Made by a program: the position numbers and the translations under genes | The notes under the pieces: generated by a model | Seen by the model: the letters and a program-made list of their open reading frames with translations, nothing else | What the model was told of the DNA's origin: nothing | The model's database searches: none | Source of the DNA: Babylonia areolata | Taxonomy: Eukaryota > Mollusca > Gastropoda > Neogastropoda > Buccinidae | Reading direction: 5' to 3' | Length of the DNA stretch: 64,000 nt | NCBI RefSeq assembly: GCF_041734735.1 | Contig: NC_134880.1 | Location: 32,385,330 to 32,449,329, forward strand | Shown here: positions 1 to 12,001 of the stretch, one piece after another | Layout of the letters: the number at the start of each line of letters is the position of its first letter | How positions within the stretch are numbered: position 1 is the stretch's first letter

Positions 1-1620
1 TGAGGTGGGGAGAGGGAGAAGGTTATAATGAAATCTGTAAACCATCTACATATATAGAACATGGTAGGGGGTGGAGGAGGGGAATAACCGACTATCATCA
101 AAACAAGAATCACGCATCAAACTCATGTCCAGGGACAGTCAAAAATCAGTGCGGAAGAGATGTAACAAACTCAATGTCAGTTCAGCCCATGCCGCTGGAA
201 GTGTCAGTGTTTGATTCCGGCACACTCTCACTGTCCTGAGCTACATCACCAGTCTCTTTACTCATGTCCTGCATCAAGTTCTTCCATGGGTCGACTTCCT
301 GTCTTGATAACTTTCCCAGGCTGTTCAATGAAGCAGGGGAATTCTGTCGCTTACATGTACCAGGCGTGTGTGACCTTGATCTGCTTTCGTGTGATGCATA
401 GGCCTGGGGGGCCTGGGGCCTACTCTTTCTGGGTTGTTCTGGGGCTGTTGTCATTGCTGCGGCCGGATTCCCTACCAGCTGGGGGGTGTGGGGTTACAGG
501 CAGAGGGGGGAGCAGCGTCCACATCAGGTGATTCTGCAGTCTGGGCATCAGTAGACTGCGGGGCAGGTATGGCTCGGGAGGTGTTAGTCATTCCACATTC
601 CAGGGAACCTCGCTTGTGGCCCAGTTGTTTACACACCAAGCAGATGACATCATTTTGACACACATTTGAGGAGTGTCCTTTCTGCAGGCATTTCCCACAC
701 TGTTGTGGATAAACTTGCACTGGTTTTTTGTTCAACATGGAACAAACTGGCTTCAAAGGGACCTACCTCCACACGTTTTGGCATTGGCTGCTCTGGCACT
801 TCCATGTAAAGGAACCTGCGTCCTGTGAGCCAGCGTGTCAGTCCGCCTGAACAGTCCCTGTCGCGCTCCATGAAGAAAGCTGATCGGAACAAACTGGCTT
901 TAAAGGGACCTACCTCTACACGTTTTGGCATTGGCTGCTCTGGCACTTCCATGTAAAGGAACCTGCGTCCTGTGAGCCAGCGTGTCAGTCTGCCTGAACA
1001 GTCCCTGTCGCGCTCCATGAAGAAAGCTGATCGTGGTTTGACACCTAACTTCTTCAGCATGTCAGGATCTCCTTGCTTGAGAAGGAGATGGGTAGGTTCC
1101 CTATGGTAAGCTTGGTTGTTTTGATCTCTGTCTCACCGTCTTTTGTTGAAACTATAAGGGTTTTTTTATCAAAAAGTGTCAAAGACAGTCCACGCAGAAC
1201 AACCCCCTTTAGAAGTAGATTTGTACGAGCTTCACTAGTTGCTGGATAGATTTTCCACACCCCAAGTTTTTGCGCTCCAAGAATCGAACCGTAACCTGTT
1301 CTTTTTTCACAAGCGCCACATATTTCTGAAACACTGTATGTTTTGTCTGCCTCACATGGTAAACTTCTTGCGTGAATGATGACAGGTAGCACGTTAGTAC
1401 GTAACTGACTCTGAGATGATGATGATCTATCCACTGCGCTGAAAAGGCGTAATTAAACAGGGCAAAAGGAGAGTAATAGTAAAAACAATAATAATTTTTC
1501 TAAAATAAAGGGAGGGGGACACTTCGCAGTCTAAAGGAAGGGCCAATCGCAGCAATAACATCAAGTCGAACAGAAGAAACGAAGAAGAAGACTGAGTCAA
1601 GAAGCTGAGCGAAATCACAC
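1..1620 (-). mobile_element. Tx1/L1-like LINE, ORF1 region (decayed)
   Basis: Read on the minus strand, this is the 5' UTR and ORF1 of a non-LTR retrotransposon; its ORF2 would lie left of the window edge. ORF1 starts at about 1434 (MDRSSSSQSQ) and runs to a stop at about 182. An N-terminal nucleic-acid-binding-like part is followed by two CCHC zinc knuckles at about 700-590 (CGKCLQKGHSSNVC, then CLVCKQLGHKRGSLEC) and a Pro/Ser/Thr-rich tail. Such knuckles are typical of ORF1 in Tx1 and related L1-group LINEs, where the protein binds element RNA. The reading frame changes at least three times, so the copy is dead. A 147-bp in-frame tandem duplication lies inside it. Region 1620-1434 is probably 5' UTR. 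Clade assignment is by motif only. Confidence 0.7.
739..1032. repeat. 147-bp tandem duplication inside LINE ORF1
   Basis: Two adjacent units, 739-885 and 886-1032, differ at only a few bases. Each encodes the same 49-residue block on the minus strand, beginning RSAFFMERDRDCSG and ending VGPF(K/E)ASLF. The length is a multiple of three, so the duplication keeps the frame, in contrast to the frame breaks elsewhere in this ORF. Confidence 0.92.
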
Positions 1621-2697
1621 GGAGCTCACAAAAATGCGTCCGACCTCGTTGGCAGCCAAGTCATGAGTCTCCCTTAATGTTCCCGTCAGCCACTGGTAGG
1701 ATGTTTTTGATCGTCAAAATTATATGGACGACAAATCGATCTATAACATTTACGATGATGGTCTACATAAAAATCCTACCCCCACCCCCCTCCTTGTCTT
1801 GTGCCCCCCTTCTCTGCCACGCCCCCCACCCCCACCCCCTTTGTATCCAGTCAGCTGACACAGGCTGTGCTCTGTCAAAATGAAAACAAAAATAAATAAA
1901 TAAATGGACAGTGTCTCAGTTTGTACCGTTAATGTTAATGGTCTGCGGAATACACTGAGAAGAAAAACGCTTTTCAGGTGTTTGAAACAGAAACAATATG
2001 ACATTGTATGCTTGCAAGAAACATTTATTTTGGAAAGAGATAAAGACTTACAGGAAAAAGAATGGAGTGGTAAGATATTTTGTTCACCAGCCTCTAATCA
2101 TAGTAAGGGTCAAGTCACCTTGGTAAGAAAGGGCTTTTCTTATCACATACAATGCACTCATATTTCGGACAGAATTTTAATCATATCGTATGATGATGAA
2201 CGCGCAAAAGTAAACATTGTAAATGCATATGCTCCAAATGCATCGAACGAAAAAAGAACCTTCTATAAAGATTTGGCAGATCTCTTTGAAAGTTTGGATG
2301 GGGAATGTATAATTTGTGGTGACTTCAACTGTGAATTGAGTAACGAGCTTGATGTGGTAAGTGGTCAACCACATGGAGCTTCTGACATACGAAGTTTTCA
2401 AAATATGATTCTGGATTGCGCTTTAAATGACGTATGGAAGTTACATCATCCAGATGAAAAAGAATATACCTGGAGTCGCAGAAACCCTTATATTGTGAGG
2501 AGGCTAGATTATTTATTTTCAACAGATGGTATTTTTGATAGAACTCACACCTGCAGTATTGTATCTATGCCACTGACCGATCATCGTTTAGTAGAATTAA
2601 AATAACAGACCACCCAAGCAAAAAGAGGTCCCTCTTACTGGAAGTTTAATGACAGCCTACTACAGGATATAAGTTTTGCTCAAGCCATGAATTTAAT

Positions 2698-2737
2698 GAC
2701 TGAAAGATATACTGAGCGACTGAAAGATATACTGAGC
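2698..2737. repeat. 20-bp tandem duplication in LINE ORF2
   Basis: The 20-mer GACTGAAAGATATACTGAGC occurs twice in succession (2698-2717 and 2718-2737), identical by eye. Because 20 is not a multiple of three it shifts the ORF2 frame. Confidence 0.95.
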
Positions 2738-2789
2738 GATACAACTATCCAGATGCTCAGACAAAATGGGACTTTTGCATGTCCTACTC

Positions 2790-2862
2790 TATAGAAATGA
2801 AATGAAATTATGGTGCTTAGAGCCTCGCTGACCACTAAGGCCATCTCAAGGCTATCGCCTTA
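2790..2862 (+). repeat. Short dispersed repeat, copy A (SINE-like)
   Basis: A roughly 60-bp core (GTGCTTAGAGCCTCGCTGACC..., ending AAGGCTATCGCC) preceded by a GAAATGAAATG-type stretch recurs at 29360-29432 with the same flanking CAAAT/GAAAT pattern. It interrupts LINE ORF2 here, so it is a later insertion or part of one. No polymerase III box is evident, so its class is open. Confidence 0.6.
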
Positions 2863-4175
2863 TAGAAAAGAAGAGAAAAAGAAGGATCACTTAAATGAAA
2901 TACAACATCAACTGAATAATGCTGAAAAATTGTTATCCACCTTCCCAGATAATCCACAACTTATTAATCAGATCTATTCTTTAAAACAAACTTTGGAAAC
3001 ATTTGCTTTGGATGAAGCCAGAAGTGCACAGGTAAGATCCTGTATAAAGTTTGTAGAAGAGGGAGAAAAAAATACGAAGTATTTTCTAAATTTGGAAAAA
3101 AGCTAGAGCTAATGGGAAAATCATGGACAAAGTACGAAATTGCCAAGGAGAGACCATCACCTCACAGGAAAGAATAATGGAGGAACAAGTCCAATTTTAT
3201 AAAGAGGTATATGCAAAAAATAAATAAAATAAAATAAAATAAAAAATAAAAAAATTAATGCAACAAAAGTGAATGAGTTTATGCTTGGCACCCAAATACC
3301 AACATTAACTGAAGAACAAAGGGGCAATCTAGACACAGAAATCTCTCTTTCAGAAATTATTTTAGCACTTAAAACTATGAAAAATAATTCATCACCCGGG
3401 CCGGATGGAATTACAGTCAAATCCTTTAAAATTTTTTAGTCTAAGTTAGATAAATTAATTTTTTACTCTTTTAATTCTGCCCATCAACAGGGAGAGATTC
3501 AATAACACAAAAACAAGCTATTATCACTCTTATTCACAAGGGAAAAGAACTTCCCAGAGACAAACTCTCTAACTGGAGACCTATATCTCTTACTAATACT
3601 GACTATAAGTTACTTGCCAAATGTTTTGCTATACGTCTGTCAAAGGTGCTTTCATATATTATACATGACAATCAAACTGGGTTTATGAAAGGCAGAAAAA
3701 TAAGTACAATGTTCAGATTAATTGATGACACTGTTGAAATGATGAACACATTAGACAAGCCAGGTATACTGCTAGCAAATGATTACTGCCATGCTTTTGA
3801 TTCCATATCAAAAGACTTTCTGATATGGGCTTTCAAACATTTTGGATTTGGGGACTATTTTGTAAGGTGGGTCCAGGTGCTTACGGCGAACACAGAGAGT
3901 TGTATTAATTATACAGGATGGTTATCTGAGAGTTTTTCAGTAAATTCTGGAATAAGACAGGGCTGCCCCTTCTCTCCACTAGCCTTTATAATTGCCCTGG
4001 AGATGTTAGCCATTAGAATTTGAAATGACACACAGATAAAAGGTCTGGAACTACCTGTTGCATGTACAACTGACGCTCCTACGACTCTGCTAAAAATACT
4101 GCTATATGCTGATGATATTACTATATTCATACAGGATAAATTTGACTTAGGAAGAGTAATGAACTTATTAAGCAA

Positions 4176-4278
4176 GTTTTCTGAGTTTTCAAACTTAGAA
4201 ATTAATAAAAATAAAATTGAGTAAATGTTTTCTGAGTTTTCAAACTTAGAAATTAATAAAAAATAAAACTGAGTCAAT
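4176..4278. repeat. 51-bp tandem duplication in LINE ORF2
   Basis: Two adjacent near-identical units (4176-4226 and 4227-4278), each starting GTTTTCTGAGTTTTCAAAC. They follow the YADD motif of the RT and differ by a one-base run-length change and two substitutions. Confidence 0.92.
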
Positions 4279-5857
4279 GTGGCTTGGATCAAAAAAGAAC
4301 TGTAATGAAACATTTTATGACCTACGATGGAATACCAAAGTCAAAATAGTTGGCATTGTGTTTAGTACCTGCTTCGCTGCTTAAGGAGAACTGGACCTTG
4401 AGATTAGAAAAAATCCAACAGATCATAGTCTTATGGTCCAGAAGAAATTTAAGCATAAGTGGGAAAATATGTGTTATTGAGACATTTTTGATACCACAAT
4501 TTATTCATGTCTTGCAGTCCTTGGTTCTCTCTACCCATGTGCTAAATAAGTTGAACACGATATTGTTTAGATTTCTCTGGAAAAAGAAATACACAAATAC
4601 TTGCACTTTTGAAAAGGTAAGAAGGGTAGTAGTATGCAATGACACTGAAAAAGGTGGGCTGAAGATGACTGACATAAAAACAATGCAGTCATCTTTCATG
4701 CTTACATAGGCCCTGAACTTACAGCAAACAAAAGGGGATGCATGGTCGATTATTCCAACATTTCTGTTTTCAAACTTTGGTGTCAGTCTATCCTGTTTCA
4801 TGTCAGATATACCCCCCAAGTCATCCTCTGGTTTAGGCTATATCAAATCTGTGTTATGGAAACATGTTTTGAATGTTTGATTAGAGAATGTGCATAAACT
4901 GAAGGTTGATGGTTCTAGCAATCTCATCTCTATAAATCATAACTGCTTGTGGAATAACTCTAGAATAGTTTACAGGAAGAAATGTTTATCCTTTAAAGAC
5001 TGGATTTCTGCAGGAATTTGTTTAATTTCAGATGTAGTTAGAGATGATTATATAGTGCCTTTTGAATACCTATGTCAGACGGTTGGCCGAAAACTGACAT
5101 ATCAGTTATAATACAATGCTCTCTGCACTGCAATGCGTGCATGCACAGCTGAATCTCTGTCAAATTCCAATAACAAAGATCATCTGACTGTGTATTAAAT
5201 GGGCACTTTAAAGTTACACCTCAGAACATACAGCATCGACTAGTGAGAACATCAACAACCCAACCATGTGCAGAAAATTTCTGGCATCGAAAATATGAGC
5301 TAGCCTTGACAGAGCATCACTGGTTGATAGCAAGGAAATGCACACAAGAAGTAAGACTTAGACTGTCACACTGGAAATTGCTTCACAATATTTACCCTAC
5401 AAATATCCTCTTGTTCAAGATGGGTCTAAGAAATTCAATTAAATGTTCCTATTGTGCAGAAAATGACTATCTTGAACACATTTTTTGGTACTGTCCAAAA
5501 ATTAAAAAGGTCTGGAACCTGTGTACAGGTTATAGTTTCCAGACAACAAATCAACAAATCTCTCTTAAAGAAACAGATGTTCTCTTTGGTTACAGCCCGG
5601 AGGACAGAAAGAGTACTTTTGTCCAGTATGTGAATATGTAATTCTAATTACAAAAATGGTCATTAGTAAATTTAGATACGGACATAGTTTTGATGTGACT
5701 GTTCTGTTTGAAAAAGAAATTGGGTTAAGGAAAAAGTTTCTTCATTTCCAAAAAAGAGAACAAAACCAACCAAAAAAAAAAACCAACAATAAAAAGTATC
5801 CTTTTAAGAGAAAGAAGAGGAGACATAGGCACACACAGGTGAGTGCGTTCGCACGTC

Positions 5858-5992
5858 CGCACACACACACACACACACACACACAATGTGCACTCACACT
5901 TGCATGCGTGCACGCACACACACACATAAACGGGCACACATGCACACGCATGCATACACATACTCACACACACACATACACACACACACAGG
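5858..5992. repeat. CA-rich microsatellite in LINE 3' UTR
   Basis: Interrupted (CA)n tracts, perfect near 5860-5885 and 5965-5990. They give long spurious open frames on both strands that are not genes. Confidence 0.9.
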
Positions 5993-6481
5993 ATAGAAAC
6001 TTGAACTCAAACTCAAATGTTGCACCCAGAGTGCCTTTCTTTTCACCCCTCTTTTCATGTGCTACGATACACAGAACGCTATGTTTTGAGTGTGCCTTCC
6101 ACCTTGTTTTCACGTGCTTCTTCGATTGTGCCACACTTTATCAGTTGTTGCTGCGTGTGTTTAAGTATATGTCAACAATTTCACACTTTTTTTTTCTTTT
6201 TTTTAAAAAACAAAGTGAACAATGACTAATGAGTGCAGCATAGTTTGTGTAGACATAGCACATTATAACCTATATATATATATATATTTTTTTTTTTTTA
6301 AGACTGTCTTGTCATTTGCAATGTCAAAAAGGATGAATCTTTTGTCCATGAAAAAAAGGAAATATGTAAATGGAAAAAAAGAGAAAAAGATTGATTCTAA
6401 GTTTTGTACACATAATGCTATGTTTTGTACATCTTCCTTCCATATTATTGTAACAAGCCCAAAATCAGTAAATGAAAAGTT

Positions 6482-6519
6482 GTATTTATTCCATAAATGC
6501 TATTGATTACTTTGACATA
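6482..6519. repeat. 38-bp flanking duplication, left copy
   Basis: This 38-bp segment, starting GTATTTATTCCATAAATGC and ending TTTGACATA, is identical by eye to 12002-12039. The two copies bracket DIRS copy 1. The left copy continues the LINE 3' UTR from the left and the right copy continues it to the right, so the segment is LINE target sequence duplicated at insertion. Confidence 0.93.
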
Positions 6520-7989
6520 AAAGGAAATTTTCTATCTAAAATTACGTTTAAATAACATACTTACCGTGACCCAACTAGTGCAGACTCCGGCAGGGGTCTG
6601 ACATTCCTGCCTGTGCAAACTACTATCCGCCTATGCGGAGAAAATGAAACTACGGCCGATAACCTCCCGGAAGTAGGTAACCTCCCCTTTGTCCCGCTGG
6701 CTAGCGCCCTCTTTTGACGGCAATATGCCATCACCAGCGCAGCGAGCAGGGAGAACAGGAAGCGGGGAGGACGGGAGGGTCTTAAATTTGGGTCACGGTA
6801 AGTATGTTATTTAAACGTAATTTTAGATAGAAAATTTCCTTTTAATTACACATACTTAACCGTGACCGAACTAGTGCAGAATAGCGCGACAAGGTGGAGG
6901 GCTCGCCTGTTCTACTGTCTGTGTGCTGTGATGGCCTGTTGTGCAACTAACACAGAAGCGATGCCTCTTAAGCCATCATCCCGAAGGCGTGCGATGTCTC
7001 TCTGGTAGAAGTCGATGAGCCATCATCCCTAAAGCGATAGATATCCCTCAAGTAGAATTCGACGAAAGTAGATTGTACTGTGTCACCTAAGGATATTGGT
7101 GCGGGCAAAGAAGACAGAGGTCCGCAGCTGTATTGTGGGGGAGGTCTGTGGACCACAGCTGTGCTGATAAATGTAGGGCAAAGAAAATCGGGTCGGTGGG
7201 TTGAATCTACACTTTACTGAGAGCCCTTCTAATCAAAGGAAGGGAAGGAAACACGTACCCTTATAGGGTTGTCTCATTTGAGCGAGGTTGAGTGTCAATG
7301 CAAGCAGTGCACATGTGGTTTGATCTGATGATTCCACATCGGATGTGGGCCGATAGTGGAAGTGATTTTTGTTTTTGAAGGGAACTGTGGCACAAGATCG
7401 AGGTAGGTCACCATGTTGGGCTTGCCTTAGGCATGACAGCCAGATCTGTAGAGCTCCTCCATGCGAGCTGACAGGCAATGGGCGCCCCCCCCCCCCCCCC
7501 ACTCTTTTTTGTCATTGCCAAAAATGACAGCACTGGTATGTTGCCTATGCATAGAATGGCAGACATTTGGCAACAAAAGACTTGATGTCCCTGGTGTCTC
7601 TGGGACAGGGTTGTGTAATTGCCCAGGTAGGTATCATCACGAAGGGGTTTACTGAAGGCTTGGTGGCTTCTCTACCTGAGTGTGGCATGTTGGAGCCACC
7701 TGCAGAAAGTTGTCAGCGGTCAATGGCTGGGTTGGATCAGGCTGTGGAAGTGCATTTCATGCGCCCACAGGTCACTGAGTCTCATTCTGTGGTGGAATAC
7801 CAAATGGAAGAGGGTTTCCATGGGGAAAATTTTTTGCTGGAGGTTCTGCAGTGACAAAGGGGGCCAGATCCATGACAGGCTTCTGGCTGTGTGTGGTGCG
7901 CACTGAGTCTGGGATGGAGCGGGGCGGGGGCGGGGGCAGGGAGGTAAGTGGCTCAAGATGTGTTGTACAGGCTATTTACATCAAAGCAC

Positions 7990-8336
7990 TGATCTGACAC
8001 ACGTTTCCAGTATGGCCAACTGCAAAGTGAGAGCTGTATTATCAGTGGTTTCTTAATTGCAAAGGGAAATCATTTGCAGCTTAGCCTTTCATGAATGACT
8101 GTGTCTCTCAGACTGGAAGTGAAATTGCACCCAGACTTAGTGCTGTAGCCTTGGGCCTAACTAGCCATTGGGATCCGTCCTAAGGCCCTCTTAATCGAGG
8201 GACCGGGGATGCAACTTAGGCAAAACACTCTCTACTGGAAATTGTATAATCGAATTCCAGCCCAAATAGTTGGGACAGCAGTTGCCTCCTCTGCTGTTCT
8301 GATGGTGACTGTCATACACGACTGATTATCATATAT
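7990..8336 (+). repeat. Dispersed ~340-bp repeat, copy 1
   Basis: It aligns along its length with 35065-35410. Shared landmarks are AAAGTGAGAGCTGTATTATC near the left end, CAGCAGTTGCCTCCTCTGCTG near the right, and the terminal GACTGATTATCATATAT. The fixed length and shared end suggest a SINE or similar short element. I see no convincing tRNA-type boxes, so the class is left open. Confidence 0.8.
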
Positions 8337-9206
8337 TGTTCCTAGGAGGACACCAATCAGCATGGGTAAATCAGGAAACAGCTGCTGTGTGCTTGAGGGA
8401 TGAAGGTGTCCACCATGCAGGTTATGTTGCAATGTAAGGGAGCCAGAAAGAGTTGACGGGGTCTTGTGGTGCAACCATGTGTCTGAAAAACATGGTGCTT
8501 GCTTCCAAAGTGACAACAAAGTCATCCTCTGACAGGCCCTTGACTGAAGGCTGGGGCTCCATGATGGGATAGCCTGCCTAGGCTAGAAACCCCTGGAAGT
8601 GTCTCATTGGAAAGACAGTGCTTGAGAAGGAATGGCCATCTGTAACCACAGCAGTGATTGTGTGTTGAGGCTGAAGGATCGGGCAGGGAAGACCAAGTGC
8701 AGAAAGTGCTTTCAAACGCCAATTGTTTGAGACATTGATGCTGGATCTCTGTTCAAGCAAGGTGATGGGGTGAACTGATGTGCTTGAATGTGCCATCTGC
8801 CGTGCTGGTATGAGTGGGCAGTAAGGTACACCCCTGTGGCTAATGGACGGTTTGTTGTGTTCTGTGAGACGCATCCGTCCTCGTCAATATGCCTTTCTGC
8901 CAAATGTAGAGGAAAACAATTATGACCCAGGCCTTCTGCTACTAGAGAGGAGTGGAAGAGATGGGCTTTGGGTAATTGTCTTCTGCCCAGTGGACAGTTT
9001 TTGGGTCCGCTGAAATTTGGGAATCAAAGATTGACACCCCTTCATGGGAAGGCTGGCTAGGATGTAGAGCCCGTGTGGAGCTGTTGTCACAACCACAGTG
9101 GTGCAAACCAAAGGTTGTTGTAGGTAAGGGGGGGAAGGAGGGATGCCTTACAAACTGGCGAGGAATGAAGGGCATGTGTGTCCGGAGTGGCACCTCTAAG
9201 TTGGAC

Positions 9207-9332
9207 TGCCTCATCCCTCCTTGTGTCAAGTTAGGGCATCTCCAGCCCTATGGTTGATTGTTGTGGAATGCCTCATCCCTCCTCCTTGTGTCAAGTTAGG
9301 GCATCTCCAGCTGTATGGTTGATTGTTGTAGG
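9207..9332. repeat. ~63-bp tandem repeat, two units
   Basis: Two units share TGCCTCATCCCTCC, CTTGTGTCAAGTTAGGGC and TATGGTTGATTGTTGT in order; a third weaker unit may follow to about 9385. Unit boundaries are approximate. Confidence 0.8.
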
Positions 9333-10019
9333 CAAATGAGTTGGGTTGCCTTGTCCCTCCTTGCGCCAAGAGAGGGCATTCTTAACCCTGGGAAGGGGGT
9401 GTGTGGGTCTCAAAGGACCAGCCACTACTAAAATGTGAAGGAGCATACATTCAGGCGTGAATAAGGCAGTTTTGTCTGTGAGTGCAGTCATCCTCCGAAA
9501 GCAAGGTAGGGATGAATTTATGAAAAGAATACATACATGTGCAAAGGGATTATAAACTTCCATCAACTCAAGTTATGATGTCAGAAATATGCCAATGACA
9601 AGGGATCGAAACAAACAAAATAAGTGGATGTATAAGCATACGTGTAGCATGCACAGATATAGCCAAGTAAATGGGTAAGTGTGCATAATCAGTAATGTAA
9701 AGGAATCTGTTTATGCACCTAAATATGAGATGTACATACACATATGAATAAAGTGCAAGTACGTAGGCGCAGAGTTCAGGGCATTGTGGACAGAAGGCCA
9801 CAAATGCAAGTGTGCCTATATTGCTATGTAGGGAATCTCAATGAATAGATGTCAATGAATAGAGATAGAAATATAATTGTACATGTTTAATAAGAAAGTT
9901 GTCTGAACCTATCCCTTAAGCGCACACGCACGTCTATTCTGAGGGATAAGTATACCTCTATAAGTGAATAAATGTAGCAAGATATCTCATAGATGTATAT
10001 GTATATGTGTGTGTGTGTA

Positions 10020-10123
10020 TGTATACAATATATATATATATATATATATATATAGCTATATATTTATATATAAAAAAAACACAAAAAAAACACAACATTT
10101 TTTTTTTTTTTTTTTTTTTTTTC
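10020..10123. repeat. AT microsatellite and poly-T run
   Basis: An alternating TA tract (about 10028-10055) is followed by A-rich sequence and 24 consecutive T (about 10098-10122). The T run could be the tail of a minus-strand retroposed sequence, but no matching body is identified. Confidence 0.85.
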
Positions 10124-12001
10124 GTGATTGGTGATTATTGATTGTGATAAAAATCAAAAGGACAGAAGGGGAAATATTGTGATTTATTTCCTGTTATTGT
10201 GTATCACAAGAAGAGAATGGTAATAGGACTGGTTGCCTGCAGAGGACTGTGTGCCTGTGTGGGGGATGAAGAACCCGAAAGTTCAGTCGCCAATAGCCTG
10301 AGAAACAGCAAGGAAGGTGCAGTTGCTGTGCAAAGTTGTGTTAAGTCCATGAATGGCCATGAGGACCCAATGAGGATTCGAAGAAACATCGCTGGTGGAC
10401 AGCACGGGGGGCAGGAGTGACGTGCTGTGTCGGTTACAAATGCGGAGTTGCCTCCCTTGGTGCCGATATTCGGCGAAAAGGATGGTGTCTTTAGAGCACA
10501 TATCCCCTGGTGTGACGTTTCCTCGCTGCAGAGGGAGGAGCGTCATGCTGCGTGTGAGAGTCCGTGGTTCTATGCCACCTTAACCGATAATAATAATGTC
10601 CCTTAGTGCTGTGGGCATCCTGACCCGAATCAGTCGCCATCGGACGCGAGACGGTGGGGACATGTGGCATGATGGCGCCGTAACCAGACAAGATCGGCCC
10701 GAGCACTGTCGAGTGGCAGGATCGAGTTATCAAGAGGCACTCCGACGTGGAATTGCCTATATCAGTCTGGGTAACAGTGGGGATATGCAGTGGGGCATAA
10801 AAAACTGGCACTGCCGAAGTTCAATGGGCTGTGCATGCATCTGCTCTGTGCGCAAGGGGTGGAGCAGGCGCTAGGTGTGGCACCAGTGCATAATTGCCGC
10901 ATTAAGTTCCCAATGGGTTGCTGGTTGTTTGGTTGAGCAGCTTGCTGAGACGCCATTAGTGGATGGGAAACAGCAGCAACCGGCGGTGTGGCTTGAAGGG
11001 ACCGTGCACGCACCTGCACTGTTGACGAGGAGCCGTGCCGGTAAAGGGAAGTAACTGCGGCGGTCACCGGCAAGGGTGCCGAAGCAGGAGTGGTCTCCCT
11101 TGGATCGGAAAATCGGACAAGGGTAGGGTGCACACGCATGGGCAAGCGTGTCCCCTAGTGGTCCACCTTCCTCCCTACCCCTGGGGAGGGCATCCCTAAG
11201 CGCCTCGGTCGCCAAAGGATCCGAGACGGAAGAGGCATGCCGCGTGGGGGGCGTGTGAGCCATTGTCACGGCCGCCGCCACAGAGCCAGTGTATGGTGTT
11301 GTTTGCCAAAGGGCTTATGGCACATTCCCAGTATGTGTAATTAAAGGGGTTATGGCACATTCCATTGTTGACATGGGAAAAGTGATAGAGGAGATCGACT
11401 CGGGTGTCCTACCGACTGGCAGGGCCGAGAAACGCGGATCGCGTCGACTTCGTTCGCGAATTGAAAAGGAAAGCATCAATGGCACCACTGACCTGAGTAT
11501 GGGGTAACGTACCCCTAGAAGTCGCCGGAGAGGGTGCAGGAGGTGGTGGAAGTCTGGAGTCGACCGGAGGAAGCGAAGGAAGTGGCGGAGGCGTTGGGTT
11601 GGCATTGCTGAGAGGGCCAGAAATAGAGGGCCCAGAGTGTCCGCGAATCAATTGCGATCGCGCCTTAATTTTAGCCCGATATCCCAATCGAACCATATAA
11701 TTATGTGACCTGGTTCGAGACAAAATTTGACAAAAAACAAGAACGCCAGAGAATCGACAGACAGACAGAGAATACGAAAAAAATTAGCCGTATGGAGAGC
11801 ACAGGACAGGAGTCATAATGGCTGCCGGAAAAAAGAGGGCGCTAGCCAGCGGGACAAAGGGGAGGTTACCTACTTCCGGGAGGTTATCGGCCGTAGTTTC
11901 ATTTTCTCCGCATAGGCGGATAGTAGTTTGCACAGGCAGGAATGTCAGACCCCTGCCAGAGTCTGCACTAGTTGGGTCACGGTTAAGTATGTGTAATTAA
12001 A

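Larger units (their letters stand above)
1680..6519 (+). mobile_element. L1-like LINE, ORF2 and part of 3' UTR (decayed)
   Basis: ORF2 starts at 1904 after a pyrimidine-rich stretch. An APE endonuclease occupies 1904-2603 (VNVNGL near the start, IICGDFN, TDHRLV at the end). RT parts follow: SPGPDG near 3400, DYCHAFDSI near 3790, GIRQGCPFSPL near 3955 and YADDITIF near 4105. A C-terminal CxxC...H...C finger lies at about 5440-5497, and the L1-type tail ends near 5755. The frame is broken many times: a 20-bp tandem duplication at 2698-2737, a short repeat insert near 2790-2862 and a 51-bp tandem duplication at 4176-4278 are among the causes. The 3' UTR (5756-6519) is AT-rich with CA tracts, is interrupted by a DIRS element and resumes at 12002. 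Confidence 0.88.
7100..10870. other. Non-DIRS DNA enclosed in DIRS copy 1
   Basis: About 3.7 kb showing no gag, RT or recombinase resemblance. It contains a dispersed ~340-bp repeat (about 7990-8336), a short tandem repeat (about 9207-9330), a poly-C run near 7488-7500, an AT microsatellite near 10028-10055 and a poly-T run near 10098-10122. Open frames up to 136 codons exist on both strands, but none resembles a known family and none is clearly real. It may be captured cargo, a stack of later insertions, or replacement sequence. Confidence 0.6.
6520..12001 (-). mobile_element. DIRS-like YR retrotransposon, copy 1 (fossil, chimeric)
   Basis: The termini match those of DIRS copy 2: the left end begins AAAGGAAATTTTCTATC and the right end finishes AAGTATGTGTAATTAAA, with inverted terminal repeats. 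An internal complementary region at about 6791-6879 is the reverse complement of both ends joined. Only a short piece of the tyrosine recombinase end (about 6950-7090) and the front of gag (about 10870-11720) are recognisable. Between them lie about 3.7 kb of DNA with no similarity to DIRS. The copy is clearly broken. It is nested in the 3' UTR of an L1-like LINE, hence younger than that LINE, and belongs to the same terminal-sequence subfamily as copy 2. Confidence 0.85.

Noticed and set aside
5725-5985. Cysteine/valine-rich open frames over CA/GT tracts (also near 35400-35790, 36212-36684, 44836-45134, 50615-50842, 57100-57380)
   Set aside because: They are translations of dinucleotide repeats, open on both strands, with no protein-like composition.
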